Shown here in pieces: positions 31,018 to 43,525 of a DNA stretch of 64,000 nucleotides. How positions within the stretch are numbered: the stretch's first letter is position 1; the number at the start of each line of letters is the position of its first letter. The notes beneath the pieces were generated by a model, which ran no database searches, was not told the origin of the DNA, and saw only the letters and a list, made by a program, of their open reading frames with translations. The translations under genes and the position numbers were made by a program. The DNA lies in assembly GCA_026874595.1 (NCBI GenBank), contig CM049319.1, positions 54,076,917 through 54,140,916 on the forward strand, read 5' to 3'. This DNA is from Sipunculus nudus. Taxonomy: Eukaryota > Annelida > Sipuncula > Golfingiida > Sipunculidae.

Positions 31018-32070
31018 TGTTTTTAGCGAACCTGTGAGCTCGTGCATGACGTGGCGTCGTCCATCGTCTGTACGTTAACCCGTACTGTATCAAAAACGGC
31101 AGGAGCTAGAATTATTAAATTTTAGGCAAAAACCAATCATCTAAACACTGTCTGATAGAGCTTATTGTTGGCTATTTGCTTTGACGTGGATTTTATAGGG
31201 ATAAAGCTTAAAAAATCTTTGAGTAATTTTCACCTGCGAAACTGTCCAGCCAAATATATAATCATTCAGGAATAATCTCTCTCAACTTTGTTCGAATGGT
31301 TCCAGTTCGGTGACTTTGGTCAAGGTACAAAAAGCATAATAAAATAACAATATCAGACACGGCTGGAGCTATCATCACCAAATTTTATACAAATGTTGAT
31401 CACATGAGTCATCATTGAAATTGAGGTACTGGTGGCGTCAACTGCGTCTACCTTTTATGTACAGGGGTCATCGGTCATCAGTTCATTTACCCATAATTTC
31501 TAAGAAACAGCAGGAGCTAGCATCCCCAAATTTTATGCAAAATCCGTCACATGTCAAATTTTGATGGATTGAGCTTTTTGTGGCGCCACCTGCATTGTCT
31601 TATATTTTTAGGGAAAAGGCTATAAAACCTTTTTAAAATCTTCTTCGAAATCATTCAACCAAATTGTTCAAAATTTCACCAAAATGATCACATAGATCAG
31701 CTCTCACAATTGTGTTCAAATGGTTTGGTTCGATGAATTTAGGCCGAGTTACAGGAATTTGAACTTAGTCAACTTGGCAAAGTAAGCATACTTACATAAA
31801 AACCTCAGAAACAACAGGAGATAGCATCGCCAAGTTTTGTGCAAATGATGGGCACATGACTCATATCAAATTGAGGGTTTTGTGGCACCACCTAAATCGA
31901 CCTGTTTTTTCGGGCAAAAACTTCGTAATTTTAGCCTCTTTCAACTTCAACATTAAACAGTTTTTGATAAAATTCTAGCTGAATGGTTTTAAGTTTTTAC
32001 AAGAACCATCACAGGATACTGTTCTCTCAATTAGCTAGAAAAGATTGGATGAATTGATTTTTGGTAGAGT
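31018..32070 (+). mobile_element. Element A 5' section, diverged copy without the array
   Basis: It starts TTTTTAGCGAACCTGTGAGCT, followed by GTCGTCCATCGTC, GGCAGGAGCTAG, AACTGTCCAGCCAAA and TTCGAATGGTTCCAGTTCGG as in copy 1 at 24761-25460. It contains a repeated sub-block (GGAGCTAGCAT...CCAAATTTTATGCAAA) at least twice and ends without a dimer array. Confidence 0.7.
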
Positions 32071-32437
32071 CATAGAAAGCTAAGGTTGGTATAGCGGCTA
32101 TTATTAAGTATATTTCAAACTGAGGGCTTCAATAGTCTTCAGCAAAACTTTTGTTTCATTTTATGTAACATTGATTCGTAGGTCGCCTTTGTTCAAGTTT
32201 ACTTAGATGGTTTTTAGCAGAAGCATCAGACCTTTAACAATAAAAGGACTGAGAGATACTTTGGTTAACAAAGATGGTAGATTTATTGTATTAACACACT
32301 GAGCTCTTTGGGTATATATAAGCACAGCTGTGCAGGTAGCATAAAGAATTGGTGTCCATATCCAGCTTAGGTACAGATAAATCCATAAATAAAATATATA
32401 TGTATTCTGATTTTGCTTTCCAAAGGCAACTGTCATT

Positions 32438-32885
32438 ATTTTGATAATTTTTTTTATATGAAAAAAAATCTTATGAATATGTCAGCTTGTAAAAAGCATT
32501 GTTGCCAATGGCTTTTAGTATGTATATACAGTTTGGGCAGTTTTGTCTGTATGTATTATGAGCTTGACAGACTGCCAACTATTTTAGAATTGGCCTAGGC
32601 CAAGTTTCAGTCTGAACCTATTTATAACTTTAGCAGATTGCCAACCTTATCAGATTTTTAAAATAATTTTTATAAAAAAAAAAATCTTATGAATTTGTCA
32701 TCTTGTAAGAAGCATTGATGCCAATGGCTTTTAGTATGTATAAACAGTGTTGACAACTTGCCAAACTTATGTCTGTATCTATAAATAGCTTGACAGACTG
32801 CCAAATATTTAGAATTGGCAACAGGCCAATTTTCTGTCTGGACCTATTTATAACTTTGGCATACTGCCATCCTTATCAGACTTAA
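32438..32885. repeat. Tandem duplication, period about 216 bp
   Basis: Two copies share ATCTTATGAAT, AGCATTG(T/A)(T/G)GCCAATGGC, CTTTTAGTATGTATA, GCTTGACAGACTGCCAA and CCTATTTATAACTTT in the same order (start of the shared core at about 32468 and 32684). Divergence is moderate. Confidence 0.85.
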
Positions 32886-33044
32886 CAACAGGTCAACAGA
32901 TCATTCAGTGCAATAGCTGCACTTGGCAATTAGCTTCGCTTGACTTTGGGCAACTGCCTTCCTCAGCTGAGCTTGGTCAGGCCAGAACCCAAACCCAGGA
33001 GAAGTTTTTTTTTAATCAGCCTTGAATTTTGGCCAGTCCATGTA

Positions 33045-33200
33045 TCTTTGATCGCATTTTCGTACACAAGGATGGTGTCGCCACATAAAGTGATTTTTGC
33101 ACATCGTACGTCCCTGCTTGTATCTCAGGAGGGATTTTATATATCTGCCTGAAATTGGGCATATGTATACATCTCCATTTTTTTATTGGACTTGCCTTTT
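33045..33200. repeat. Diverged monomer of the GGTGGCGCCACC family
   Basis: It contains GATGGTGTCGCCACATAAAG, a TTTTTGCACA block, TATCTCAGGAGGGATTT and TGCCTGAAATTGGGCATATG. Confidence 0.5.
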
Positions 33201-33429
33201 TTTCCGAAAAAATGTGTTTTAAATTATACATGGAAGTTACACATATTGATGGACCCGTAAATGGCCTTTCTAGATATATTAACATTATAAAGATTGGTTG
33301 ATTAGTAGCTAAGATATTCACATTTAAATAGCCCCAACCATTTACCATTTTTCGGTAAAAAAGGTGAAGCTTCGGCTACAAAACGGCCAGTAGTCGAGAA
33401 CTGATACCACAATTTGATAGTACTCCCCC

Positions 33430-34320
33430 TAGCAGTGCTGTAGAGGTATCAAGCTACCATAATATCAAGTCAAACCTTGGCTGGGTGGTGGGTTGAATGG
33501 GTTCGCGTTTATTGAGCACGTATATAAATTAAATTCCGGATTAAAATAGCTTAACATGCCTGTGATTTTTTATGCTATTAGCTATAGTAATTTCTCAGAT
33601 ATTTGCTATAGTAATAATGTATTATGTAAGAAAATACGTTACATTATCATTTTTTTTATCGGCTGAAGGTTTCAAAAGGATATCATTTTAGAAGCGGTTA
33701 ATTCTAATCATATTAGTTTAAACGTTCCCTTGCTCCAAGGAATAGTTAACTATGACAAAATGTGTCAAAGAAGAAATAATTACGTATTTATCTTTTTCGA
33801 AGGGGATTGTGACTTAGTTATTAAGTTATTATTTAAGTAAGGAGTATAACCAGATGATTATTTTTTAAAAATAATTTATTGTAAATAAATATGGAGTATA
33901 ATGTTTAGATGTTAGCATGAGAACTTAGGTTAGGAACACAGGTGCTTCATTTGATGTTAATTTCAATAGTTTAATTCCTAGGAAACCGATCCATGTCTTG
34001 ACGGTTTCTATAGCAACGTTGTTGCATATGCTTATTTTGCTTTTTCTCAGGGTTTGCTTTCTGGAGGTGTGTCCACAAGTATGTGACAACTATTTTGACA
34101 CTGAATATTGTCGTGCTCCAATGAGGGACAGTGTTGATTGGCAGCGTGAGACGGAAGCGACTCCTTATGTATACACAGCGAGGGCGGACTGAGCTAAGAA
34201 ATGACATACCGCTTTCACGTTTGTGCGTCGATCATGTGCAACGGCGAAGTGTAAACTATTGAACTGTCGAGTGCTAAGAACCAAAGGAGTAAAAAGGATT
34301 TAGTTATTGTGTTTGATTAT
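33430..34320. other. Intergenic, no supported gene
   Basis: It contains a GC-richer patch (34000-34260) with a 64-codon ORF (33998-34192) that lacks any recognisable domain or splice context. It could be a divergent first exon or promoter of an unseen transcript, but nothing here proves it. Confidence 0.3.
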
Positions 34321-34334
34321 GTAGACTGCAGTGA

Positions 34335-34339
<5 letters not shown>

Positions 34340-34414
<75 letters not shown>
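34340..34414. repeat. (AT)n-(GT)n compound microsatellite
   Basis: About 20 AT units directly followed by 17 GT units, a potential alternating purine-pyrimidine (Z-DNA-prone) tract. Confidence 0.95.
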
Positions 34415-34416
<2 letters not shown>

Positions 34417-34734
34417 AACGCCCCTCTAGAGAAATGTAAGTGTATTTTAATATATTTTATTGTTGGTTTACTCATGTCTTTTTATCTTTTGGATTGTATG
34501 TGAGAGTTTCAACCGTTTGGTTTAACGTTTAAAAGAACTTGGTGGTCCATTCTTTCAGTGGTGTGACAATTTTAGAAATACCATTTTGGTTTGTCACCTT
34601 CAGAAAATAGATCTCCACCTATAATCATTGTGTCCCTACAGTGAAAGTCGGATATACTATATGGTTTCAGCACGGTCAAGTCATGCCACATAGAATTGTG
34701 GGCAAGACAACAAAATAATATTTCACAGACCTTT

Positions 34735-35125
34735 TACAAATTTGAATTGTGCATAGATATGGGAAAATAAACAAAGCCTACCTGACCTTGAATAGGTTCA
34801 TTTTTGGTGAAAATCACACAAAAACATTAAATATCTCAAGAAAGGCTGCATGGATTAGTTTGAAAATCGGGTTTACCAAAGATCTTGGCTGGTTTTAGTC
34901 TTGTGAGGGGGGAATGGAGAGAACTTATAAATCTTTTCTTGTTTTTTTTTTGCTGTTAATAGCAACTGTTCACAACTGGAGACAATGATCTTCAAGGTAT
35001 ATTCTGAAAAAAAATTTTTGTTAACCCAATAATTTTATGATACTGCGTGTATTTCTTAAAATTCGGCACATAAACTGTTTCCACCATTGGTATTCAAGGT
35101 AAAATCTGCAGAAGTATAGGATTTT
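34735..35125 (+). repeat. TTCAAGGTCA-family dispersed repeat, diverged copy
   Basis: It matches 13645-13900 (ATAGATATGGG, GACCTTGAATAGGT, GTGAAAATCACAC, AATATCTCAAGAAA, GCATGGATT). Confidence 0.65.
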
Positions 35126-35129
35126 GTGT

Positions 35130-35790
35130 GACCCTGTGAGCTTGTGCGATCACGCGTCGTCATTCATCGTGAGTTAACCCAGACTGACCCAGGAACGACA
35201 GGAGCTAGCGTCATCATTTTTTTTTTTTTGGTAAATATTCTTCACATGTCAAACCTTGCAGGTCTGTTTTTTTAGCACCATCTGCTTGCAACTTTCCTTG
35301 AAAGAGGGAAACATTTGTTATCCTTTAAAAATGTTCTTCTCCATAATCATTCAGCCAAATTGTGTAATTTTTCACATAAATGATTCCAGAGGAGAGCTCT
35401 CTCAAATTTGTTAAAATATTCCGCTTTGGTGTTTTATGGCTAAGTATCAGAAAGCTGATCTCAGCCAGTCATATCGCAAAGTAAGCATAATGTAAGAGTA
35501 AAATCTCAGAAATGCCAGGAGCTGTGGTATCACCATATTTTATGCAAATGTTGGTCACATGACTCATTTGAAATTGAGATTTATTTGGCGCTAGCTGTAT
35601 TGACCTACATTTAGGGGGGGGGGGCTGATAACTTTTTTTGACAGCTGATTTAAAAACCTTCCCTAAAAAATTGTTTCATATTTCACAAGAATGATCCTCT
35701 TGGTTAGTGCCTTCTCAAGTGTGTAAGAATTGTTCCAATACAAAGGTTCTTAGTCGACTGTTGGGAAGCTAATTTTGGTCATTGAGCCTT
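35130..35790 (+). mobile_element. Element A 5' section, strongly diverged copy
   Basis: It begins TGTGACCCTGTGAGCTTGTG, then GTCGTCATTCATCGTGAGTT, GACAGGAGCTAGCGTC and AATCATTCAGCCAAATTGTG, in the order seen at 24761 onward. Confidence 0.6.
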
Positions 35791-35801
35791 GTAAGCCTGT
35801 A

Positions 35802-36495
35802 TTAGGCAAAACAATGAAAGGTTTTTTTTTTGCACTTTTCCAGAAATCAATGCGGGCGGGCAATATTTTATTTTTTACTTGTTTTTTATGTTTCCCTAAA
35901 ATGTCAAACTATAAGGGAAAAGCATGAAAATAAAAGAATATTATGGTTAAACAGGTAAAAGCACTACATAACAATGGAAATCTTATAAAAATTGTATTAT
36001 TTTATCTTCTTGAAAGATGAAAATTAAAATAAAAATGTTTGATGGGGGGGGGGGGGGGGGGGGGTTAAAATTGACGCGGGCGTAGCCTGAGAACCATAAC
36101 TTTCATTTTTTGGCCTTAGATTTAGGAATTGAACACGCATCTTCTGCCTCCATCTATACATCTATTTTGTATTAAGGCCAAAAAAAATTAAAGGTATGGT
36201 TCTCAGGCACCGCCCGCGTCAATTTTAACCCCCCCCCCCCCCCCCCGCATCAAACATTTTATTTTTGATTTCATCATTTAAGATGGTAAAATAATACAAT
36301 TTCGATACGATTTCCTTGGTTATGTAGTGCTTTTACCTGTTTAGCAAGAAGAAACCTGTCATTTACATGCTTTTCCCTGATCATATGAAATTTTATCGAA
36401 ACATACAAAAAAGGTCAAAAATAAAATTCCGCCCGCCCGCATTGATTTCTGAAAAAAGTGCCTGAGAACCATACCCTTTTATTTTTTTGGCCTAA
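35802..36495. mobile_element. Head-to-head pair of a roughly 320-bp TIR family forming a 694-bp palindrome
   Basis: The right copy (36172-36495) has 38-base TIRs: TTAAGGCCAAAAAAAATTAA then AGGTATGGTTCTCAGGCAC, and the inverse at the end (GTGCCTGAGAACCATACCCT ... GGCCTAA). The left copy (35802-36118) is the same sequence inverted. The spacer is 53 bases. A poly-G tract of about 22 (36044-36064) in the left arm faces a poly-C tract of about 17 (36230-36246) in the right arm. Two direct copies are at 16463-17080. Confidence 0.88.
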
Positions 36496-36499
36496 TTTC

Positions 36500-37190
36500 T
36501 CACATATCTCAAATTTAAGGTGATTTGATGCTGTGGCCTGAACGTTTGTATGTCCAAATATTTTAGGTAACTTTCTTTTACACAAGCTTGGCAGTGCCAC
36601 GCCAGGCACAATAGCACATGTATTAAGTGGCGCACTTATGTGCACCAATCTCAGGAAAATTTGGACAAATCGGCCTGAATATTTTAATATCCTTATAATG
36701 ACTATATATCTCTTTTTCTTAATTTTTTTAATTTACATGGATTGTACAAAAAAGTTATTAAAGCAAATAGCAAGCACTCTCCATGGCTCAAGTGGTGGCG
36801 TTAGGTAGTGTCCAGAGGTGGAGGAATCGGAGACCCCGGAGAATACCACCGATCTTGGACGGGCCATTACAACCAACTCACATGCCTACGTCGGGGTAGC
36901 TTTCTCTAACGCAAGTCTGGTTGCGCCAAATACAATCATTTTTGCACAGTGTACATCCATACACATATTCCAGGAGGGATTTAACGTAAATATTATTAGC
37001 CTGAAATTTTGCATGAATATACATTTTGGATATCTGTAACCATGTATACAAGGCTGGTGGCGATCGTTTTTTGCGTTACTTCCGTCTATGCATGTCTCAG
37101 GCAGTGTAGAAAGTATTGACCTGGGATTTTGCATGCTCAAAGAGCTTTAAACAAGACTGATGGCGCCACCTACAGTCATTTTTAGTATCA
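36500..37190. repeat. Diverged monomers of the GGTGGCGCCACC family
   Basis: Recurring blocks are TTTTTGCACAGTGTACATCC, TTCCAGGAGGGATTTAACGT, GCCTGAAATTTTGCATG and GATGGCGCCACCTACAGTC. About three to four degraded units. Confidence 0.6.
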
Positions 37191-38777
37191 TCAATCTGTC
37201 CTTCTATTTATAAATCACACATAACTCATTCTGATGCATTAATCTTCGTCACCAGTATCCACTGATCATGGCACTTTTAGCACTTACTGTAAGAGGGAAA
37301 GCCTAACTCTGAAAAGTGCTCTAGATTTATTTTTTACGGAATTGCATTTTAATAGGTGTTAAGATGTGGAAACAATTAGGGCTGACGCCATTGCCAAATT
37401 TAGAACGTGACGATCATGTTGAAGGTCATCAAGGTCACATGAGAGTATGTCCAATGTCTTGGGATACTAAGAGATGTACAGTATCAGACATTTTCAGTTT
37501 CAATACCAGTAACATGACCAATACACCTGTAAATTCTAGCACTGATAGCTGTTACCACTCCTTGTGATTTTTTTTTTTTTTTTTGGTAACAGACATCACA
37601 TTGTTTATGCAAACATGAAATCATCAATTTTGTGCTCCCTTAAAATTTATCGGGTAAAGTTGTTGGAAGACTGAAAAAGAACACTAAAAATAATACCGTG
37701 AATTATGTGTTTCATTTCTTGAAATGGTGTATATGCTCAACACTTGATTTGGTTACACTTAATTTAGTCCATTTTCCTTCAAGAATACTTCAAGTAAAGG
37801 ACATTTTGCAAAAGCACAAAATTAAGTTAAATTATCAAGGACCTTTTCTTCATTTGCAAAAATCGATCCTGATCAATAGGGAGTGGAGACAAGACAATAT
37901 ATATTTTTTTGGCCTTACATCTTTTCTGTCTCCAGACATGGTTCAACAATCATTTTAAACACAAGATTTGCTGTTTCATGTATTATGGATGGAGTTACAG
38001 CACTTAATAACTACATTGTGTAACGCCTTTCATTCTTCATACCACTTCTGTCTTTTTACCATATAATCTGCCAAGATAGGATATTTTTTTTAGCAGAACA
38101 GTTTTGAAACGTGGGTAGATGTGGGGGAAAGGGGGGGGGGGGGGGTATGGTCACGTGACTCGCCAATTTGTCACTGCTTTTTCTGACATTGTGAACATTC
38201 ACCTTCTTTTAGTATGTACTGTTTCCACCAGAAGTCTCGCTTCTCTACAAAGCATACCACAGTGACACCTGGAGGCCAATAAAACAATTTTAATTTTTCT
38301 CATACCCTTCTCTCATAAACAAACAAAACTGATCACTGATAGGCACTGGTTTATTATATATATTCATGTATATACATTTACCTGTTACCTGAGCCGATCC
38401 TGGTGGGCAGGTATATGAACATTACCGCCAGAATCAGCACAGAATTTGTTATACATGTCAGTCAATGCATGTTTCCCCATACAAAAGTATCACAAAAGTA
38501 AGTTTATATAGATTATATATATGAAGAACGGTCTCTGTTCCTCCAATAGCAGTCACAAATACCCTGAATTCTGGTTATATACAAGCAAATCTGACACAAG
38601 AACACAATACATTAATAATGAAAAGACAAAAATAATATATATTACATCAAGGCAATCTGCCAAGCTTATTACTCGATCCCCTTGATTCAAACAATGATGG
38701 CTGTCACAGGAACATGTTTACAATTTATATAATATAAGAGAAAGACCATGTACTGGGTACAAGCACTTCCAGAAGGT
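37191..38777. other. Intergenic, no feature seen
   Basis: AT-rich sequence with poly-T (37567-37584) and poly-G (38129-38145) tracts. The ORF at 37364-37567 has no recognisable domain. Confidence 0.5.
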
Positions 38778-38950
38778 CGTTCCACTGGAACATATGCTTG
38801 GGACTGGCAAAAAAGTGGTATAAATTCACAGGTTGTCTTATTAGATGGGTTGGTCATGACTAACATCAAAACTTATGGTTCATTCAAGGGTGGTCAGAAA
38901 AGGCAGGTGGGTTTATTAGACAGGTGGTCTCCCAGACAGGTTCCATTGTA
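38778..38950 (-). mobile_element. Inverted copy of the CAGTGGAACC MITE-like family
   Basis: Read on the - strand it starts TACAATGGAACCTGTCTGGG and shares GACCACCTGTCTAATAA and CCAGTCCC-like blocks with 21398-21568. Confidence 0.7.
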
Positions 38951-39252
38951 TTTCATAACCTTTTAATAATTTTTATATAAAAGAAAGGACCTTGCTTATA
39001 CTTATAAACAGCCATCAAATGTTTCAGTTAAAGCAATCAACAAAGAAATGCTTATCACACATTCTTCCTAAAAAGATACTGGACTGATTTCACTATAGCT
39101 ACAGCAGTATTGTAGTCTAGTCAACATCATCAAGTCCGAGCCACTTGAGTGAAAGTCCGAAAGTTTTAAGTCCAAGTCCACTCTCTTTGTGTCCGAGGCA
39201 TATGAAAGTGGAACCAGAGTCCAAGTCTGAGTCCATTTCTAATACAAAATAT

Positions 39253-40201
39253 CTTTAATAAGAAATTCAAAATGCAAATTTCAGATAATCACGTGCATTT
39301 TCTTTAAGTTAGTTCACACATGCTTTTGCTAAAATGGTTTATTTCATTAGGCTCCCAATCCAGAGATTAAGCTTGCTATACATATTGTATTATTTTGTAA
39401 TATTCTGTTAGTAGTTCACACATGAGTGTGACAGAGTTATTTCGATGTGGTAAATTCATTTTCCAATCTTTGATGAGAAAAGAAAAACAAGGAAACATTT
39501 CTAAAACTATCAGATAATCAGATTTCATTACATTTCCATGACTTTGTCATGACTTTCCTGAAATTACATTTAAAATTTCACGACTTTTTATTTTTTTAAA
39601 TCAGGTGATGTATGACTTGTGTCTCCTGCATGACAGAAGCTGCACAGTTCACAAAACTGTCTAGTACGTGACTCATGAGAATCAAGGGGGAGAACACGCG
39701 TGACAGTTAGCCTTGATGTTTTTACTGCAAAACATATTTCACAATGTAACGGTGTGGTGTGTAGATTTCCTAGCTGCCCCTGGCAAGAATGACTCTCCAA
39801 TAAGGCCACACAAAAGAAAATATTCAACGAAACTGTGGAACCTATTTTTAGGAATCATCTTTTGTTCAAGTCCTTGGTATTAATAAAATTAATTGTTACT
39901 GATTGATCAACCCTTAAGAAATTCATGAAGTGTATTATTAATGCTATACATATTAAGATACCATTTAAAATTGACTGAACTTTAATAAGAAATTCAAAAT
40001 GCAAATTTCAGATAATCACGTGCATTTTCTTTAAGTTAGTTCACACATGCTTTTGCTAAAATCTTTTATTCCGCATCTTTTGTTCAAGTCCTTGGTATTA
40101 ATAAAATTAATTGTTACTGATTGATCAACCCTTAAGAAATTCATGAAGTGTATTATTAATGCTATACATATTAAGATACCATTTAAAATTGACTGAACTT
40201 T
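39253..40201 (+). repeat. Recent tandem duplication with internal deletion (Y-U-X, then Y-X)
   Basis: Block Y (83 bases) at 39253-39335 is repeated without visible difference at 39980-40062. Block X (128 bases) at 39856-39983 is repeated identically at 40074-40201. Between Y1 and X1 lie 520 unique bases. Between Y2 and X2 lie only 11 (CTTTTATTCCG). X1 and Y2 share CTTT at the junction. Confidence 0.93.
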
Positions 40202-40580
40202 GTCTTTTTATATTCACCAATTAAGAAACTGTCATGTTTTGCACAGCAGAAACTGCCATGTATTTCGTTAAAAAAAAATTTTTGCTCCGTATTTTTGGTC
40301 CACATGTCTGTCAAAAAATGTTTATTGTGAATTGGTCAAATCAGCATCTGATACAACTATTTGTAAGCAACATATCAGGCCATGGCCAGTTAAAATAAAA
40401 TAGATAAATACACCACAGAAAGACAGTTCACTTTCCTAATAACCGCTGACTAGGTTATTTTTTCAACCCTGTCTATAAGTTAACTTATCTGCCTTTGAGC
40501 GAGTTAACCTTCAAAATAGTGTACACATTTTAATATCAGTTAGTACTGACAATTAATGCTCATATCAATAATTAAACCAT

Positions 40581-41281
40581 TGCATCATTTCACACTACCA
40601 TGTTTGTGGATACGCTTTCACAGACCTTGATTCCGCGACCATCTCTGTTGTAATGAATAATGAATAAGACAATTGAACCAATCAAATGACTCGCGTACAC
40701 TTGTATTACACTGATGTTTGGTGCAATGTTCTGATAAAGTGTTTAGCACTGCTAGGAAGGCATTAAGAATCTAACCAATGAAAAGCCTGCCCCTGGTACC
40801 TGGTACATGTGTTCTTGTCCATACAACTGGTGAAAAGTGTATTGTTTGCATTTTATTCATTAAATTTAATTGGCAGTAGTGATTTCAGCTAGTGAGGGCA
40901 GTGATATATTGGTTAAGGTGCTGGGTTCATGATCGAGAGTTCAAATCCTGTTCAGACCCCTAAGGTGCCAAGACCCAAAGACAGAGTGTGCCTCTGTCCA
41001 CCTAGCAGAAGAAATGGATACTAGTAAATACCGAGAAGTTCACTTGCGATGGACTAGTGTCCCATCCAGGAGAAGTTTAACTCCTCTAAGACGCTTCACG
41101 CTACCCATACCGGGATAAGCTGGCCTGTATGAGCCATTAGGCTTGGGTTTAAAAGCCCAACAGACTTACCTTACCTGGTGATTTTAGCCCAAACAAATTC
41201 ACTCTAATTCATTATTCATAAAATAGACACAAGTGAGGGTTTCTGACAGCGTAGCCACAGACTTGGTAGTATAAGGATGCA
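40581..41281. mobile_element. TIR element of about 700 bp carrying a SINE
   Basis: The left arm (TGCATCATTTCACACTACCA, GTTTGTGGATACGCTTTCAC, then AATGAATAATGAATAAGA) matches the reverse complement of the right arm (41200-41281: TGCATCCTTATACTACCAAG, TCTGTGGCTACGCTGTCAGA, ATGAATAATGAATTAGA). The interior holds the SINE below. Confidence 0.7.
40893..41180 (+). mobile_element. tRNA-derived SINE
   Basis: The tRNA-like head has TATTGGTTAAGGTGCTGG (A box) and CGAGAGTTCAAATCCTG (B box). The body contains TGCGATGGACTAGTGTCCCA then TCCAGGAG, a block resembling the GACTGGC(G/A)TCC(T/C)(G/A)TCCAGG segment of many SINE/LINE tails. Confidence 0.8.
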
Positions 41282-41501
41282 CTAACAACCTTCATCACTG
41301 TATAATGCACATCAAATGTTACAGTCGTGTGAGTGGGCCTTGTGGGTTTGTATGGTGAAACCAAATCCAGACAAGTACCTCATATTTAAACAGGTTTTAC
41401 TAGGCTTTTCTTATCACTGTTACAGATATAACAAATATGACTTTTTTTATTTTTTTTTTAACCAATCAGAACTTTTGCATTAATCATGGCCAAACATGTT
41501 G

Positions 41502-42001
41502 CTATAGTCCATTTCACCACCTGCTGTCCACCTGTTTTTTGTAGATTATTTTCTTAAAAGTTTACATTTTTCAATAATTTCCAAGAAACAACATATGGAA
41601 GTGACAACCTAATATGGCAATTAAGAATTTTACAATAAATCCTCCATTTTTGTTTCACAACATTTTAGTCTCTTCGCCATGATCTGGCAGATGTATGTGT
41701 CCCTCCATAAGTAGCCATCTTTGTTTTAGCTGGTTATATTTTTCAGAGTGTTTACATGCGACCATCCAATCAGCAACTGTCAGTTGAGGCTTTTGTTGCA
41801 TGCGACCAAAGACCTTGAAGACCACAAGTGGGTCTGATTTGTTGTAAAATATATTGTGTAATGTAAGTATTTATTTACAATGTTGAAAATTAGGTCCATT
41901 AATCTTCTGCTCACCACTAAAAATGTTTCCAAGGAAATGTAACTAATAAAAATTTTCATAGCAAAAAACAGGTGGACATGAGAGGATGAAACAGACTATA
42001 G
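41502..42001. mobile_element. 500-bp DNA-transposon-like element with about 65-bp TIRs
   Basis: The left end CTATAGTCCATTTCACCACC, TGCTGTCCACCTGTTTTTTG pairs with the reverse complement of the right end (CTATAGTCTGTTTCATCCTC, TCATGTCCACCTGTTTTTTG). The match continues through TTACATTT. Interior about 370 bases, non-coding. A TA target duplication is possible. Confidence 0.88.
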
Positions 42002-42019
42002 TATTGTGGGATTTATTTC

Positions 42020-42442
42020 TGAATCGATGCACATCTAAATGGGGATTCAGGACCACAGATTTCTCAAAGATAGCCTCTCCCTATCCCCTAATACTGCTTC
42101 CCATGTATCTAACCTCTCAATTCAAGAACTTAAACAGATTCTTCAGATAACGTCTACCAATCATTTGATCAAACAATAATGTATTTTATCATTATTGCTT
42201 TTCCCACCAAAATAAACAAAATAATCATCAACACATACACAAATGGTCACATAAATCCAATACAATTCATATTAAACAACATTATATATGAACCAGAGCA
42301 CCATAACATGATCATAGAAATTAATTTGATAAAAAAAAAAGAGATTTTACAAACTATCAACATATCAACATTTGACAAAGATTTTATATGTATTTATATT
42401 TATAATTATATATTTTAAAGAAAGTATTAAAGGTTTTACTGC

Positions 42443-42507
<65 letters not shown>

Positions 42508-43402
42508 TATTCAAATTAGCCCACATGCAATAACTTTGCATCATCTATCATACCCATTTCCACTAGACTAGCTCCTACCTCATTTCTTACTGTGACATCC
42601 CTTGGCATTCAATCTACTGAAGTGTTTTGTGAAGCAAGACAAAATGAAAATAAGCAAGATTGTTTTACTTTATTATTATATTTTAATCACATACGATGAG
42701 AGTTCATGTGTTGTGTTTAGTGTCCTTAGTGGAACAGGAAAAAATGTTGTTGTTGCAGACAGGAGGATATGTATTCATTACTGTTCGTGTTTTGTTTGTT
42801 TGTTCACAACATGGCTCATGCAATCATGAACTAAATCTCATGGATTTTCAGGGCATTTAATGAATGAACAATGAAGAATCGATAAGGTTTGGGTGTTGAT
42901 CCAGCTCATTATCTGGATTCAGAAACGTCAATTTTCACAAATGTACAGTCACTTATGCATGAAAGTATCTGCGAACATGGGCTGCATAAAAGAACACACA
43001 CACTATATTTGCAGATCAGTTTGTTCATTTTTTGTGAGCCAAAAGTCAAATAATTTTACTTGTCTTGATAACCTTCAAAGTATACATGAAGGTATAATGG
43101 TAAATGGACAAAAGTTGAGTTGTACAAACATTGCACTTTCAAATATGTTTTGACTCCTTCCTGCAAAGTGGCAAAAAATTTCAGGTATTGTCTCAACCTA
43201 CACATGAAAAAAAAAATCTCCTCACTCATTATTTTATATCCTTGGTTCTGAGGAATGATATACTTTTTTTGTGTGGCTTTACAGAGTTGTACATGTAGTA
43301 CAGTATGGAAAATTGAAGAAGTGGTAGTGACTACTAGTCACTATGATTTTCCATAAAGTTAGTATAATGTTGCCAGATAAACAACAACAAACAAACAATT
43401 AT

Positions 43403-43451
<49 letters not shown>

Positions 43452-43471
43452 TCTGAAGAAAAACAACGCTG

Positions 43472-43525
<54 letters not shown>

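Noticed and set aside
30778-31026. 82-codon ORF with FRRPDRWRQL
   Set aside because: Translation of diverged monomers of the GGTGGCGCCACC family.
33998-34192. 64-codon ORF in a GC-richer patch
   Set aside because: No recognisable domain, no splice context, no homologue I know.
39588-39827. 79-codon minus-strand ORF with several Cys and His
   Set aside because: Spacing does not match a zinc-finger or BED domain; it lies within the unique part of a duplicated non-coding segment.
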